From Rhizobium herbae (GTDB lineage Bacteria; Pseudomonadota; Alphaproteobacteria; Rhizobiales; Rhizobiaceae), in contig NZ_JAEUAO010000003.1 in the NCBI RefSeq assembly GCF_019511375.1, forward strand, positions 434,001 through 498,000: 64,000 nt of DNA. Direction: 5' to 3'. Under the pieces are notes generated by a model. It worked only from the letters and a program-made list of their open reading frames with translations, was not told the origin of the DNA and made no database searches. Shown here piece by piece: positions 1 to 7,905 of the stretch (position 1 is its first letter; every line of letters starts with the position of its first letter). The translations under genes and the position numbers were made by a program.

Positions 1-6
1 AATGCG

Positions 7-33
7 AAAACCCGGCGCGATTGGCCGGGTTTT
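7..33. terminator. Hairpin terminator
   Basis: Two perfectly complementary 10-base arms (7-16 and 24-33) begin with four A and end with four T, around a 7-base loop. The shape is that of a bidirectional intrinsic terminator. It would end the minus-strand DUF932 gene that stops at 72, or a gene left of the window. Confidence 0.7.
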
Positions 34-71
34 CATCGGAACGAAGGAGAGATTCCGCGCGAAGACCGTAG

Positions 72-1262
72 TCAGACCGCGCGTTCAAGCAGCTTTCGGG
101 CCTTGCCTTCCAGTTCGAGCCGCGTGTCCTGATGGGCTTTCCCGCGGGCAATCGCCGTGATGCCCTGAACAAAATCGAAGATGCTCTCCGGTGGCCTGCC
201 TTCTTCAGAAAGCACCGTTTCGATGATCTTGCCGGTTTCGGCCTTGGAGAAGCCGCGCTTGCGCAGGAAATCCGAGCGATCCTCGTCATTGCGCGCAACC
301 ACCCGTTCGCGGGCGGCGCGAATGCCGGCGATGAACGGCGCGGGCGAGGAATTGGCGAAGTTTGTCAACGCCGGGGCGGCTTCATGAGCAAAACGCTGCG
401 CCGCGAACTTCGAGTGCCGAATGGTGATTTCCTCGAAATTTTCGGTTCCCCACAGATTGCGATTGGCACAAACTGCCCTGAGATAGAACGACGCGATTCC
501 GAGTGTCTTGGACCCGACCTCGGAGTTCCAGGCATAGAACCCGCGGAAGAAGAGATCCGGCTCGCCGTTCGGCAGGCGACCAGCCTCGATCGGGTGCGTG
601 TCGTCGACCAGGAAGAGAAAGACATCGCGGTCGCTGGCATAAAGCGTCGTGGTGTCCTTGGTGATATCGACGAACGGATTGTGGGTCATGGTTGACCAGT
701 CGAGCACGCCCGGCACCTTCCAGATCGTATCGCCAGTTCCGTTGCCGGCGATGCTCATCACGGCGGCAACCAGATCTTTATCCCAGATGCGCCCATATTC
801 GGGTCCAGTCACTGCCCGCAGCTCGATGCGACCGTCATCCATCTCCAGTGTTTTGACCAGTTCGGCATCGTGGTTCAGGAGCCCGTGCTGAAGATTGATT
901 GCGGCCAGAGGTGCCGGCAGTTGCCGCATATAGCTCGCAGGCGCACCGACGAGCCTGCAAAGCTGGCCATAGCTCCAATGCGTCGGTGCAATCGGCTGAC
1001 GCCCGCCGGGAACGAGCAAGGTAAGGCGCTCGGCATTGTCACGAGTGGCTTCCACGCGGATCTCCGCGCTTTCGACGGTTCGAACACGGGCGCGATCGGC
1101 CCTGGCGCTGACCGCGCGGTGAAGATCGGTGAGCGACAGGTAGCGCTCATCATCGGGGCGCGAGAACCATTCGGACGAGACGCGGCCGATGCGTTCACCG
1201 CGGGAAATATCGACCTCGAAGCCGGACGAGACCGGTTGCAGGCTGGAAATCATGGTGTTCAT
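72..1262 (-). CDS. DUF932 domain protein (plasmid/phage type)
   Basis: About 396 residues. The middle of the protein (YGQLCRLVGAPASYMRQLPA, then GRIELRAVTGPEYGRIWDKD) is typical of the DUF932 family found on plasmids and phages, often beside antirestriction and ParB-like genes, as here. The biochemical function of the family is not established. I chose the ATG at 1262, which has a GGAG 7 bases upstream, over a TTG two codons earlier. The neighbours on the same strand are the antirestriction gene and a ParB-like remnant, which suggests a plasmid accessory module. No damage is visible. Confidence 0.85.
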   Translation of the reverse strand: MNTMISSLQPVSSGFEVDISRGERIGRVSSEWFSRPDDERYLSLTDLHRAVSARADRARVRTVESAEIRVEATRDNAERLTLLVPGGRQPIAPTHWSYGQLCRLVGAPASYMRQLPAPLAAINLQHGLLNHDAELVKTLEMDDGRIELRAVTGPEYGRIWDKDLVAAVMSIAGNGTGDTIWKVPGVLDWSTMTHNPFVDITKDTTTLYASDRDVFLFLVDDTHPIEAGRLPNGEPDLFFRGFYAWNSEVGSKTLGIASFYLRAVCANRNLWGTENFEEITIRHSKFAAQRFAHEAAPALTNFANSSPAPFIAGIRAARERVVARNDEDRSDFLRKRGFSKAETGKIIETVLSEEGRPPESIFDFVQGITAIARGKAHQDTRLELEGKARKLLERAV

Positions 1263-1413
1263 GCTCAAATCTCCTGAAACGTAAAAACGCGGCTGATCGC
1301 TTTCGCGACAACGAGCTGGTGGGTGGAAGATGGCTCACCGCCGAAGCGTCTGTCCGACGCGCAAGCAGGCGGGACGCTGAGGCGCGCCACGCGAGAGTGG
1401 CGCGTAATGGCTC

Positions 1414-1836
1414 TCAATCGATCGCCTGGAATATCTCGGCAGCTTCCGGATGGTCGGCCGAATAGGCGTAGAGACGGCCGTAGCCTTCAGAGAGACGTTC
1501 GGACTGATACTGGAAGGAGAGGTGGGAGAAGGCGAACAGCGTGGAGATGATGCCGGCGGCCTCGGCGGACACCTCCCCCTGAAATCCGGTGATCTCGCCG
1601 ACGATCCGAAACCGCGATTTGGATTGGGGAGCGAGGAACAGCGGCTCGCCCTTGTGTTCGTAGAAATCCCAGCAGCCACCGCCGTAGTCGAGCGGGCTCA
1701 GCTGCTCCATGAGGCTATAGACCGCGTTCTCGGCGACGATCAGGAGTGAACGCCCGAACAGGGTCGGCAGGAATTCCGGGCGACGCTCTTCGGGGACGAT
1801 GGTGGCGCTTTGGGGCGCAATCACGGATGTCGACAT
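1414..1836 (-). CDS. ArdB/KlcA-family antirestriction protein
   Basis: 140 residues, the usual length for the family. It shows the KlcA/ArdB pattern: PTLFGRSLLIVAENAVYSLM, then LDYGGGCWDFYE, FLAPQSKSRFRI, SAEAAGIISTLFAFSHL and a C-terminal HPEAAEIFQAID. Family members block type I restriction enzymes in vivo and help incoming plasmids survive. The start at 1836 is preceded by GGAG at a good distance; an upstream in-frame ATG at 1890 lacks this and would add residues not seen in the family. It sits just upstream of the DUF932 gene on the same strand, the order expected in a conjugative-plasmid leading or accessory region. Confidence 0.85.
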   Translation of the reverse strand: MSTSVIAPQSATIVPEERRPEFLPTLFGRSLLIVAENAVYSLMEQLSPLDYGGGCWDFYEHKGEPLFLAPQSKSRFRIVGEITGFQGEVSAEAAGIISTLFAFSHLSFQYQSERLSEGYGRLYAYSADHPEAAEIFQAID

Positions 1837-2033
1837 CGATTTTATCTCCAGAGAGGCGACAGGGTTCAGGCCGGACAACCCTCTCTCCATCGCCCGGCTT
1901 CAACCCTCCTCCGGCCCCTCTCTTCCTCCGCCCGCCGACCACAGCCGTCCCTTCCCGGCACGACGTGCCTTGTCTCCACTGAGAAGGGCCAGACACAATG
2001 GCCGGGCCTCCGAAAGAGCGTGGTCTGAAGGGA

Positions 2034-2275
2034 CTATTCTGCCGCTTCGAGATGCGCGCCGTCGTCCTCCGCACGATCGACGGATGCCTCTTCGGCATCC
2101 GCGCCTTCCGTCAGGAAGGCCGGCAGTTCGACGTGAGCACTTTCCACATCATTGTCATCGATAATCCCGTCCGCGTCCGCCGCGGGGGCAGCAGTGGTCT
2201 CGCCGGGTATCTCGTCGGCCGGGGGCCGCAGCACCTCAGAAATCCGGCAACTATCGGTATGTCCTTGTCGGCTTT
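2034..2275 (-). pseudogene. C-terminal remnant of a ParB-like protein
   Basis: Only an acidic tail is readable (EVLRPPADEIPGETTAAPA, then a run rich in Asp and Glu ending LEAAE and a stop). Rhizobial plasmids often carry a large ParB/Spo0J-like gene beside DUF932 and antirestriction genes, and its tail is acidic in this way. No start codon with a ribosome site and no ParB-N or helix-turn-helix part is present, so I read this as a 3' relic. Identification by tail composition and context is tentative. Confidence 0.45.
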
Positions 2276-2361
2276 TTCCAAGCATCAATGAAGGGTGGCG
2301 AGATCTCGCTCTAGCGTACGGCCAGCAGGTTGAAATCGGCGATTGAACGGCGATCGCGTGA

Positions 2362-2583
2362 CCGCCGGCCGCATGATTCATCTCTGCGAACTCCTCGGTT
2401 TCATGCCCATCGATATGCTCTTTGAAGCCGGCCCCGCATCTGTGGGGAAAACGCAAGAAGAAGCAGACGATCGCCGGACGCTGACAAAATTAATTGAGCG
2501 ACTGCCGCAGGACACCATGTGAGATCTCATTCGGCTTCTGCAACGCATGGTGCCGGGGGAAAGGACCGCCGTGCTGTGGCGCG
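2362..2583 (+). pseudogene. Degenerate XRE-type regulator fragment
   Basis: The translation RMIHLCELLGFMPIDMLFEA, then GKTQEEADDR and LIERLPQDTM, aligns with the C-terminal half of the regulator at 15562 (RLIHLCEIMGFMPLDMIFD, GKTPEEAEDR, LIERLPPDTM). The N-terminal helix-turn-helix half is missing. An in-frame TGA replaces the Arg codon after DTM, after which DLIRLLQRMVP continues in frame. It is a relic with a nonsense mutation. The two copies have diverged too far to be a recent duplication. Confidence 0.65.
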
Positions 2584-2955
2584 TAGCTGTGTGAAATGTA
2601 CTCGCCAGCGTGCGATTTTTATTGATATCAGCAGGGCCAGCAGCATCCGGCTTCGCTGCCCCTGTTTGCATTCTAAAGGAGCGACGTGTCGCGCGGTGCT
2701 TCCTGTTTCGACATTCAGGAGCCGCAGGTGGAACATATCGAAGCCGGCTGATCACAGCTTTCATGAAATTGATGGATTCATAATCTTGTCGCGAAAATCG
2801 CAAGGCCGATCGTCGATGGCGATTTGGGAACCCGGCTGTCTTGACTATCCTCCGCATGAGAACATAATAAGAACAAACGCGGTGCTACAGCCGCCCATCT
2901 GAACTGTGTGTTCTTATATCGTCCGATGGTCCATGGACCGCGGAGAGGAGAAGCT
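2584..2955. other. Intergenic region, no gene recognised
   Basis: About 370 bases between the XRE relic and the next small gene. Reading frames on both strands look like chance openings, without ribosome sites or recognisable protein. The last 100 bases are AT-rich (around 2855-2880) and may hold the promoter of the plus-strand run that starts at 2956. Confidence 0.4.
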
Positions 2956-3174
2956 ATGCGTCCGCTCAAAGCAGCGCTACCCGATGAACCCACTCCATCG
3001 TCGCCGGAGGCGGAATTCAACGACGTTCTTCGCTACCACGACGGCGACGCCGATGCAGCCGTGCGCACCTTGTTGGAGGATTGCCGGCATTTGCGGGAGC
3101 AGTTGGCATTGACACAGATGGGCATGAGCATCGGCTTTACCCGCGGGTGGAAACCGAGCTTTGACCGGGACTGA
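2956..3174 (+). CDS. Small conserved hypothetical protein
   Basis: 72 residues with an acidic, helical-looking sequence (EFNDVLRYHDGDADAAVRTL, then LREQLALTQMGMSIGFTRGW). I do not recognise a named family. The ATG at 2956 has GGAGAGGAG upstream; an in-frame ATG at 2908 has no ribosome site. It begins a tightly packed plus-strand run of small genes reaching the SRAP gene, with 5 bases to the next start, so it is probably translated as part of that operon. Confidence 0.6.
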   Translation: MRPLKAALPDEPTPSSPEAEFNDVLRYHDGDADAAVRTLLEDCRHLREQLALTQMGMSIGFTRGWKPSFDRD

Positions 3175-3179
3175 CCGTC

Positions 3180-3443
3180 ATGCGGCACGACAAGAGCATA
3201 GTGCTGACGCCGAGCGTCAGGCCACAATTCGACTACGAGACGTTGAGCGCTCTTCCGGAATGGTTCGTCATGGTCGCCCGGTGCGGCGCATGCGGCCACG
3301 AGGACGAGCTAGACCGGCGCGCAATCGCGCGTCGATTCGGCAGGAACGTCGAACTGGTTACGCTGCCGATGCGCCTTCGCTGTCGCCCCCCTTGCGGCAA
3401 TCGCATCGGCAACCGACTGTTTCTGAGGAAGCTGGGACGATGA
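3180..3443 (+). CDS. Small zinc-ribbon-like hypothetical protein
   Basis: 87 residues. A CGACGHEDELDRRAI segment and a later C-x3-C (RCRPPCGNRIG) could form a four-cysteine zinc site, though the second pair is spaced unusually. No named family recognised. It starts 5 bases after the previous gene, and its TGA overlaps the ATG of the next gene (ATGA), a sign of translational coupling. It could be a small nucleic-acid-binding protein of the plasmid; that is inference only. Confidence 0.6.
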   Translation: MRHDKSIVLTPSVRPQFDYETLSALPEWFVMVARCGACGHEDELDRRAIARRFGRNVELVTLPMRLRCRPPCGNRIGNRLFLRKLGR

Positions 3444-3778
3444 GGAAAGGTGCCCAGACCGGTCGAATGCATCCGAGCATTGCCGGGCATCTTCCCAGAA
3501 TGTCGTCTGCGGTGGTGCTCGGTCAATTCATCAAGATCACCTGCCAGCACTGTAGAGTGACACATCGCTATGACCCCGGCGATTTGATCAAGATTCTCGG
3601 TGACGTTCCCTTCCTGAATATTCAGGAGAATTTCCATTGCTCGAAATGCGGCAAACGGGATTACATGAGCGCCAAACTGGAGACGCCCTGCGCGCGCGAA
3701 CGTGTCGGCATGACGGTGCGCAGACTGATCGAGATCAGGACGGTGCAAAGGCCCGTCTGGAAAGATGTCACGCTGTAG
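3440..3778 (+). CDS. Small zinc-ribbon hypothetical protein
   Basis: 112 residues from the ATG that overlaps the preceding stop codon; an alternative ATG at 3500 would give 92 residues. It has two CxxC knuckles: ITCQHCRVTHRYDP and, about 33 residues later, FHCSKCGKRDY, which is a classic zinc ribbon. The C-terminus is basic. It lies between another zinc-ribbon protein and the SRAP peptidase, all in one orientation with short gaps. I cannot name a family; DNA or RNA binding is plausible from the fold alone. Confidence 0.6.
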   Translation: MRKGAQTGRMHPSIAGHLPRMSSAVVLGQFIKITCQHCRVTHRYDPGDLIKILGDVPFLNIQENFHCSKCGKRDYMSAKLETPCARERVGMTVRRLIEIRTVQRPVWKDVTL

Positions 3779-3788
3779 GGAGCGCGCA

Positions 3789-4508
3789 ATGTGTAATCTG
3801 TACCGGGTCTATACCAGCCAGGAAGAGATCCGCGGCGTCACGCGCGCGATGGTCGACAGCATCGGCAACATGGAACCGGAGATCGAAGTATGGCCCGACC
3901 GCATGGCGCCGATCGTGCGCAATACGCCGGCCGGCCGCGAGCTGGCGATGGTGCGCTGGGGGCTGCCGAGCTCCAGCCAAGCGCTGTTCGAAGCGGCGAC
4001 CAACCGCGCCAGCAAGCTGCGCGCCAAGGGCAAAGATGTCGACTTCCAGCAGTTGTTGAAAATGGAACCGGACGGTGGCACCACAAATGTCCGCAACACG
4101 GCGAGCATGCATTGGAAACGCTGGCTGGGCGTCGACAACCGCTGTGTCGTGCCGATCACCAGCTTCGCCGAACCGGACCCCGCCAACAAGGTCGAAGGTG
4201 AAAGAACTCCGAACGCGTGGTTCGCCAACAGCCCGGAGCGGCCGCTGATGTTCTTCGCCGGCATCTGGGTGCCGCAATGGGAAAGCGTCCGCAAGATCAA
4301 GGAAGGCCTCATCACGGCCGACCTGTTCGCAGTCCTGACGACCACGCCGAACGCGATCGTCGAGCCGATCCATCAAAAAGCCATGCCGGTCTTGCTGACC
4401 GAGCGAGACGAAATTGAGACTTGGCTGACCGCGCCGTGGGACGTGGCAAAAGTTCTGCAACGTGCCTTGCCCGAAGACCGGATGGTTCTGCTGCCGCCAG
4501 GAGGTTGA
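3789..4508 (+). CDS. SOS response-associated peptidase (SRAP, YedK/HMCES family)
   Basis: 239 residues. In this family the N-terminal Met is removed so that Cys2 becomes the residue that forms a covalent crosslink with abasic sites in single-stranded DNA, shielding them from breakage. Here the protein starts MCNLYRVYTS, so Cys2 is present. Other family marks are AMVRWGLPS, the PLMFFAGIWVPQW strand and the conserved His of IHQKAMPVLLTERDEIETWL. The ATG at 3789 has AGGGAG upstream; the reading frame is open further left, but a longer start would bury Cys2. SRAP genes are frequent on rhizobial plasmids, where they may protect single-stranded DNA during transfer (inference). Confidence 0.93.
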   Translation: MCNLYRVYTSQEEIRGVTRAMVDSIGNMEPEIEVWPDRMAPIVRNTPAGRELAMVRWGLPSSSQALFEAATNRASKLRAKGKDVDFQQLLKMEPDGGTTNVRNTASMHWKRWLGVDNRCVVPITSFAEPDPANKVEGERTPNAWFANSPERPLMFFAGIWVPQWESVRKIKEGLITADLFAVLTTTPNAIVEPIHQKAMPVLLTERDEIETWLTAPWDVAKVLQRALPEDRMVLLPPGG

Positions 4509-4509
4509 C

Positions 4510-4695
4510 ATGCCTGACGAGCGGACCAACCCACCGCCAGCGGCGCCTGTGCACTTCGATCACTACTGCGATTATCCTGGCTGCGTGAAGTGGGGCGCCT
4601 TCGGCAAAGAGCGTGGCCATGGCATCACCGAATGGCGCTGCGGGGAGCACTTGGCTGCTGACTACTGGGATGGGCGATCCAGCCCGCGAAACTGA
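4510..4695 (+). CDS. Small Cys/His-rich hypothetical protein
   Basis: 61 residues starting one base after the SRAP stop codon, with AGGAGG just upstream inside the SRAP gene. The sequence HYCDYPGCVKWGAFGKERGH, followed by WRCGEHL, has the spacing of a small zinc finger (two close Cys, then His, Cys, His). No named family. The close coupling to SRAP suggests co-expression. Short length keeps confidence moderate. Confidence 0.6.
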   Translation: MPDERTNPPPAAPVHFDHYCDYPGCVKWGAFGKERGHGITEWRCGEHLAADYWDGRSSPRN

Positions 4696-4757
4696 GCGAT
4701 CCGGCTCAGAGGAACAAATTGGGCGATCCTCACGTTTCCGAGCGAAAGGAGGGCACC

Positions 4758-4892
4758 GTGACGGCGCCAGAATCGGCCGACCAAACCGCATCACCTCAAG
4801 CAAATTTTACAATCCGGCTTATGTTAGGACGACCCATGCCTAACCTCAGTACAGCGCAAGGAAAAACGACAGAGACGAATATTGGTCCGTGA
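4758..4892 (+). CDS. Possible 44-residue protein
   Basis: A GTG at 4758 follows a very strong ribosome site (AAAGGAGGG, four bases before the GTG) and opens a frame of 44 codons: MTAPESADQT, a short hydrophobic middle, then a polar tail to the TGA at 4890. The family is unknown and nothing in the composition proves coding. The ribosome site is the main argument. Its stop codon directly abuts the TTG of the next possible frame. Confidence 0.3.
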   Translation: MTAPESADQTASPQANFTIRLMLGRPMPNLSTAQGKTTETNIGP

Positions 4893-5126
4893 TTGACCGG
4901 ACAGCCGACCTTTTATAAGGACATCCAGCTCGATTGTCTGGATTTCGATGAGATCGACGACATGGTCGATTGCCTCAACGGCCTGACCGCCCAACAGTGC
5001 CGTCGCTCTGCACCCCGAGCGGCGATGGATCCTTGTTGTGACCCCTCGTTTCGCAGCGATCGACCGGTTGCCCGAATGGGCCTCGAGAGCCGGGCCGAAG
5101 GGCCGGTTTTCAACTTCTGCGTTTGA
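4893..5126 (+). CDS. Doubtful small reading frame
   Basis: 77 codons from a TTG that abuts the stop of the possible 44-residue gene. The first 35 residues (FYKDIQLDCLDFDEIDDMVD) look protein-like and acidic, while the rest (Pro, Arg, Cys-rich) looks like non-coding sequence read through. It may be a truncated gene. I recognise no family. Confidence 0.25.
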   Translation: MTGQPTFYKDIQLDCLDFDEIDDMVDCLNGLTAQQCRRSAPRAAMDPCCDPSFRSDRPVARMGLESRAEGPVFNFCV

Positions 5127-5214
5127 AAAACAATCAAAACTTGCAACAGGAAATCACCTTTGCGCACCTCGCCATAACAGCGTGAAGCAGCGGCAGGAGC
5201 GTAGTCTATGAGGT

Positions 5215-5418
5215 TCATCGCTGAAGCCGGTTCCTTCGCTCGATAAGAAGCTCGTGCTCGACAAGTCGCTTTCCGGCGTCAGTAAGACCTGCTTCGTCAG
5301 TCAAGCCAAGCTCCCGGCATTTTCGGTCGACATCGTCTGGGAGGGTTGCGCTCTCATGGTCGTAGAGGCGCACGAGACTGTCCCATTCTCTGTAAGTGAA
5401 GTCCCACCTAGTCGTCAT
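5215..5418 (-). CDS. Small hypothetical protein
   Basis: 67 residues, highly charged (WDFTYREWDSLVRLYDHES, then ELGLTDEAGLTDAGKRLVEH). The ATG at 5418 has GGGAGG seven bases upstream; an upstream extension of the frame is not supported. Family unknown. Its 5' region (TGTGCCTCCC and ATAGCACGC on the plus strand, 5422-5459) closely matches that of the small gene starting at 6332, as if the two share a promoter module. Confidence 0.55.
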   Translation of the reverse strand: MTTRWDFTYREWDSLVRLYDHESATLPDDVDRKCRELGLTDEAGLTDAGKRLVEHELLIERRNRLQR

Positions 5419-5487
5419 AAATGTGCCTCCCACTGTCGAACCGATCAACGATAGCACGCTTTTGCTTTTTGAAGAGGTTTGAACAGC

Positions 5488-5713
5488 TGTCATCGAATGG
5501 GCGCTCAAATACGTTATCACACCGGCCATCATCATCGGTGAATACCAAGGCGGGGCACACTATCGGAATGCGGCGGCCGCGCGCGATGCCGTCAAGAAAG
5601 AAGCGCTGCGACGGGCCGGGATCGGCTACAATGAGGTCGTGGCTGGCCAAACGACGCCGTCGGAGCTTCGGCGACTCGTCGAGAAGCTAGTGGACAAGCC
5701 GGCTGGCGACTAG
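5488..5713 (+). pseudogene. 3' fragment of a DUF2726-like nuclease-fold gene
   Basis: An open stretch without a credible start ends EYQGGAHYRNAAAARDAVKK, EALRRAGIGYNEVVAGQ and TTPSELRRLVEKL before a TAG at 5711. The pattern of a conserved Glu, a His and then a basic helix resembles the end of DUF2726 domains, which have a restriction-endonuclease-like fold. The N-terminal half is absent. Family assignment is tentative; that it is a fragment is fairly clear. Confidence 0.4.
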
Positions 5714-5803
5714 CCGCCCTGACCTTGGTCTGCCCACGCCAGCCTTCTCTGTGGTTCACCGCGCCAGCGAGGGTTTGGCTGATGCCTAATCGGTTGCCCC
5801 AGC

Positions 5804-6199
5804 ATGACCTCGGGGCTGAAGATCAAGTGCGTTCGCCGCGATAATTTCGCAATCGCCGGTTTCGAGCCGTCAACGGTGCGAGGCGCGATCGGTCGGCTGC
5901 TATTGGCCGCGCGTAAGGACGGGAGCCTCGTCTATGTCGGCCCGCGTCGGCAATCGTCCGAGATGCTGCGCGAGCTGCTGGAGCAGATCCCGACAAAGAC
6001 ACCGGCGGTAAAGCTCGGCCGGAAAAATGCCGTCTTCACGCGGCCGATGCTCGCCACCGATATCGAATATCGCGCCTGGACGGAAGTTGGCAAGCTGCGC
6101 CATCCGTCCTTCAATGGTTTAAGCGAGGATGCCGATCTGTCGTCGGTATACGCGCTGTCCGCCACCCTCACGGAGGCAAGGGTCTCGGCGATTTCCTGA
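5804..6199 (+). pseudogene. C-terminal fragment of a LigD-type ATP-dependent DNA ligase
   Basis: The segment LKIKCVRRDNFAIAGFEPST, then GAIGRLLLAARKDGSLVYVG, TKTPAVKLGRKNAVFTRPML and EYRAWTEVGKLRHPSFNGL is the OB-fold end of the ligase domain of bacterial NHEJ ligases (motif V lysines in LKIKC). The adenylation domain with its catalytic lysine is missing, and there is no ribosome site at the first ATG. After about 6150 the frame degenerates and overlaps a small gene on the other strand. It cannot be a working ligase. Confidence 0.65.
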
Positions 6200-6332
6200 T
6201 GTCCCTGCGTCGATCCTCGGCTTCCATAATCGCCATCGTGACCAGGTAGTGGAGCACCTCCAGGCCCCGCTTGTTTTGAATGATCTGCTGGGTGGTCGTC
6301 AGCAGATCAAATGCCATGTCCAACTCATGCAT
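6168..6332 (-). CDS. Small hypothetical protein
   Basis: 54 residues (MHELDMAFDLLTTTQQIIQN, then EVLHYLVTMAIMEAEDRR), predicted mostly helical. The ATG at 6332 is preceded by GGGAGG at five bases. Family not recognised, but the amphipathic helical composition and ribosome site look real. It overlaps the tail of the ligase relic on the opposite strand. The leader resembles that of the gene starting at 5418. Confidence 0.5.
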   Translation of the reverse strand: MHELDMAFDLLTTTQQIIQNKRGLEVLHYLVTMAIMEAEDRRRDIRKSPRPLPP

Positions 6333-6449
6333 GTGTGCCTCCCTTAAAACGGGAAACAGCATAGCACGCACGGTTGCATTGGTAACAACGACACAATCGT
6401 GGTAGCCGCGGATTCGCCTAAACCCCGCCGCAGCCAGGAGCGGAAGCGT

Positions 6450-7271
6450 TCAGAGGACGAAGAAGCCTTTGCTTAGCGTCACCGCATCATCCAGGTGAAG
6501 TGCAAAGTCAGCCACTTTGTCGCCGTTCACATCGCCGTAGATGTACGTGTCCGAGGCTTTCTTCTCGAAGCGCAACTCACCTGCCTTCCCGTGAAAGGTC
6601 GTGGTGCCGATGAAACTGAACGCCTGATTGCCGGCAGTCCCAGTATTCGCATCGATATCCGACAAATCGATTTTGTCACCAATCGTCAAATCGCTGACTG
6701 TGTCTAGGCCGACGCGTGAGTTCGACTGCAAAGCGGAAGTGTAGACAAACGTATCGTTGCCGGCTCCCCCCAACAGATGGTCGACACCGAGACCGCCCAG
6801 CAGTTTATCAGCCCCAGAACCTCCGCTAAGTGCATCGTCACCGCGGCCTCCCGAGAGATAGTCGTTGCCAGAGAATCCAAAGAGCGCGTCAGAATACTCG
6901 CCGCCGAAAATATTGTCGGAACCCGAGAGCATAGACGTCACCAGCTGTTTGGCTTCCGAGAAGCTTCCAGATTCCACTGCACTCACAATAGATTGGACAG
7001 ACAGTCGCAGACCGCTGAGTGAAAAAAGCGTTTCACCACCGTAGGTTTCCGAAATGCTCTGTATTTCTCCGCCGGTGATGCCACTACTATTGTATGTGAA
7101 ACCAGCCCCTATGATCGTAATTTTCACCCCGCCAATGTAGCCCACGATCGTGGTGCTGTTGTATTTGCTAATATAGGCGTCTGACAGGTCAGACACCGCA
7201 AAATCAAAATCACCCATATCGATGCTGTAGCCGGCACCCATTCTCAAGGTTATACCCATTATCGTCCCCAA
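6450..7271 (-). CDS. RTX-type calcium-binding secreted protein
   Basis: 273 residues. The centre carries nonapeptide repeats of the GGxGxDxLx type (SGNDYLSGGRGDDALSGGSG, then ADKLLGGLGVDHLLGGAGND), which bind calcium and fold outside the cell. There is no N-terminal signal peptide. The C-terminus ends with a hydrophobic, weakly acidic tail (DDAVTLSKGFFVL) of the type recognised by type I secretion systems. No catalytic domain is apparent in the first 130 residues, which may be adhesive or structural. No HlyB/HlyD/TolC-like genes lie nearby, so export would depend on a transporter elsewhere. The region is AT-richer than the flanks. Confidence 0.85.
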   Translation of the reverse strand: MGTIMGITLRMGAGYSIDMGDFDFAVSDLSDAYISKYNSTTIVGYIGGVKITIIGAGFTYNSSGITGGEIQSISETYGGETLFSLSGLRLSVQSIVSAVESGSFSEAKQLVTSMLSGSDNIFGGEYSDALFGFSGNDYLSGGRGDDALSGGSGADKLLGGLGVDHLLGGAGNDTFVYTSALQSNSRVGLDTVSDLTIGDKIDLSDIDANTGTAGNQAFSFIGTTTFHGKAGELRFEKKASDTYIYGDVNGDKVADFALHLDDAVTLSKGFFVL

Positions 7272-7483
7272 TATACTGACAGCTCACGCTTAAATTGTTC
7301 TGCCGCTTTGATCAATCGCAAAGGGGCAATGGTCGGGTGAAAGAACCATCTAAGATTGATTTGAAGGCGCGGACCTGCCGCGGCGTCTCGGCAAGTTGAA
7401 CCAATAACGAAATCATTTCCGCATTGGCGCACTCGAATTTCGGCAACTCAACAACCTATCAGCGTTCTGACAAACTTGAGATG

Positions 7484-7905
7484 TCAACTCTTCAGCTGTG
7501 ACAGAAGCATCGATGGGACCGCCTCCCGCAGTCGCCACGTCACGGTAATCGGCATTTCGCCTGTCGAGCGAAGTCAACTTCGCCACAATAGATGAACGGT
7601 GCTGGCCTGGGTCCGATTTTCTTCGTCTTTCGGACGAGCAAGTGAATGTGAAGACCCAGTGCTTGATGGTCTCGGATCATCTCCCCGTGCTTGAATTGTT
7701 GCTTCGTCCTATTCTGGCTTTGCCAGGAGAATTCCGTGGCCGAAATAAAATGGTCGGTATAGCGATGCTCGTCCATCATCCCCTCTTTCTCCAAGGTGAC
7801 GAGCAGAAAGATGTGAGGCGGTTTTGGCACAAAACCAGCAGGGCGGTTCACAATAGGCCGGACTCTAATCCAATCTGGAGGAAATTCGCAGTGGCAGGTC
7901 AGCAC
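7484..7905 (-). pseudogene. DUF3427 protein, frameshifted near its end
   Basis: The residues PHIFLLVTLEKEGMMDEHRY, FISATEFSWQSQNRTKQQ, HLLVRKTKK and APFIYCGEVDF match the DUF3427 domain, often found at the end of DEAD-box helicase/nuclease proteins or alone. In the annotated frame the match stops at GEVDFARQ, but the next frame continues GEMPITVTWRLREAVPSMLL to a stop at 7484, exactly the expected domain end. One indel near 7560 therefore breaks the gene. The start is uncertain (ATG at 7905), and no helicase part is visible upstream. Confidence 0.6.
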
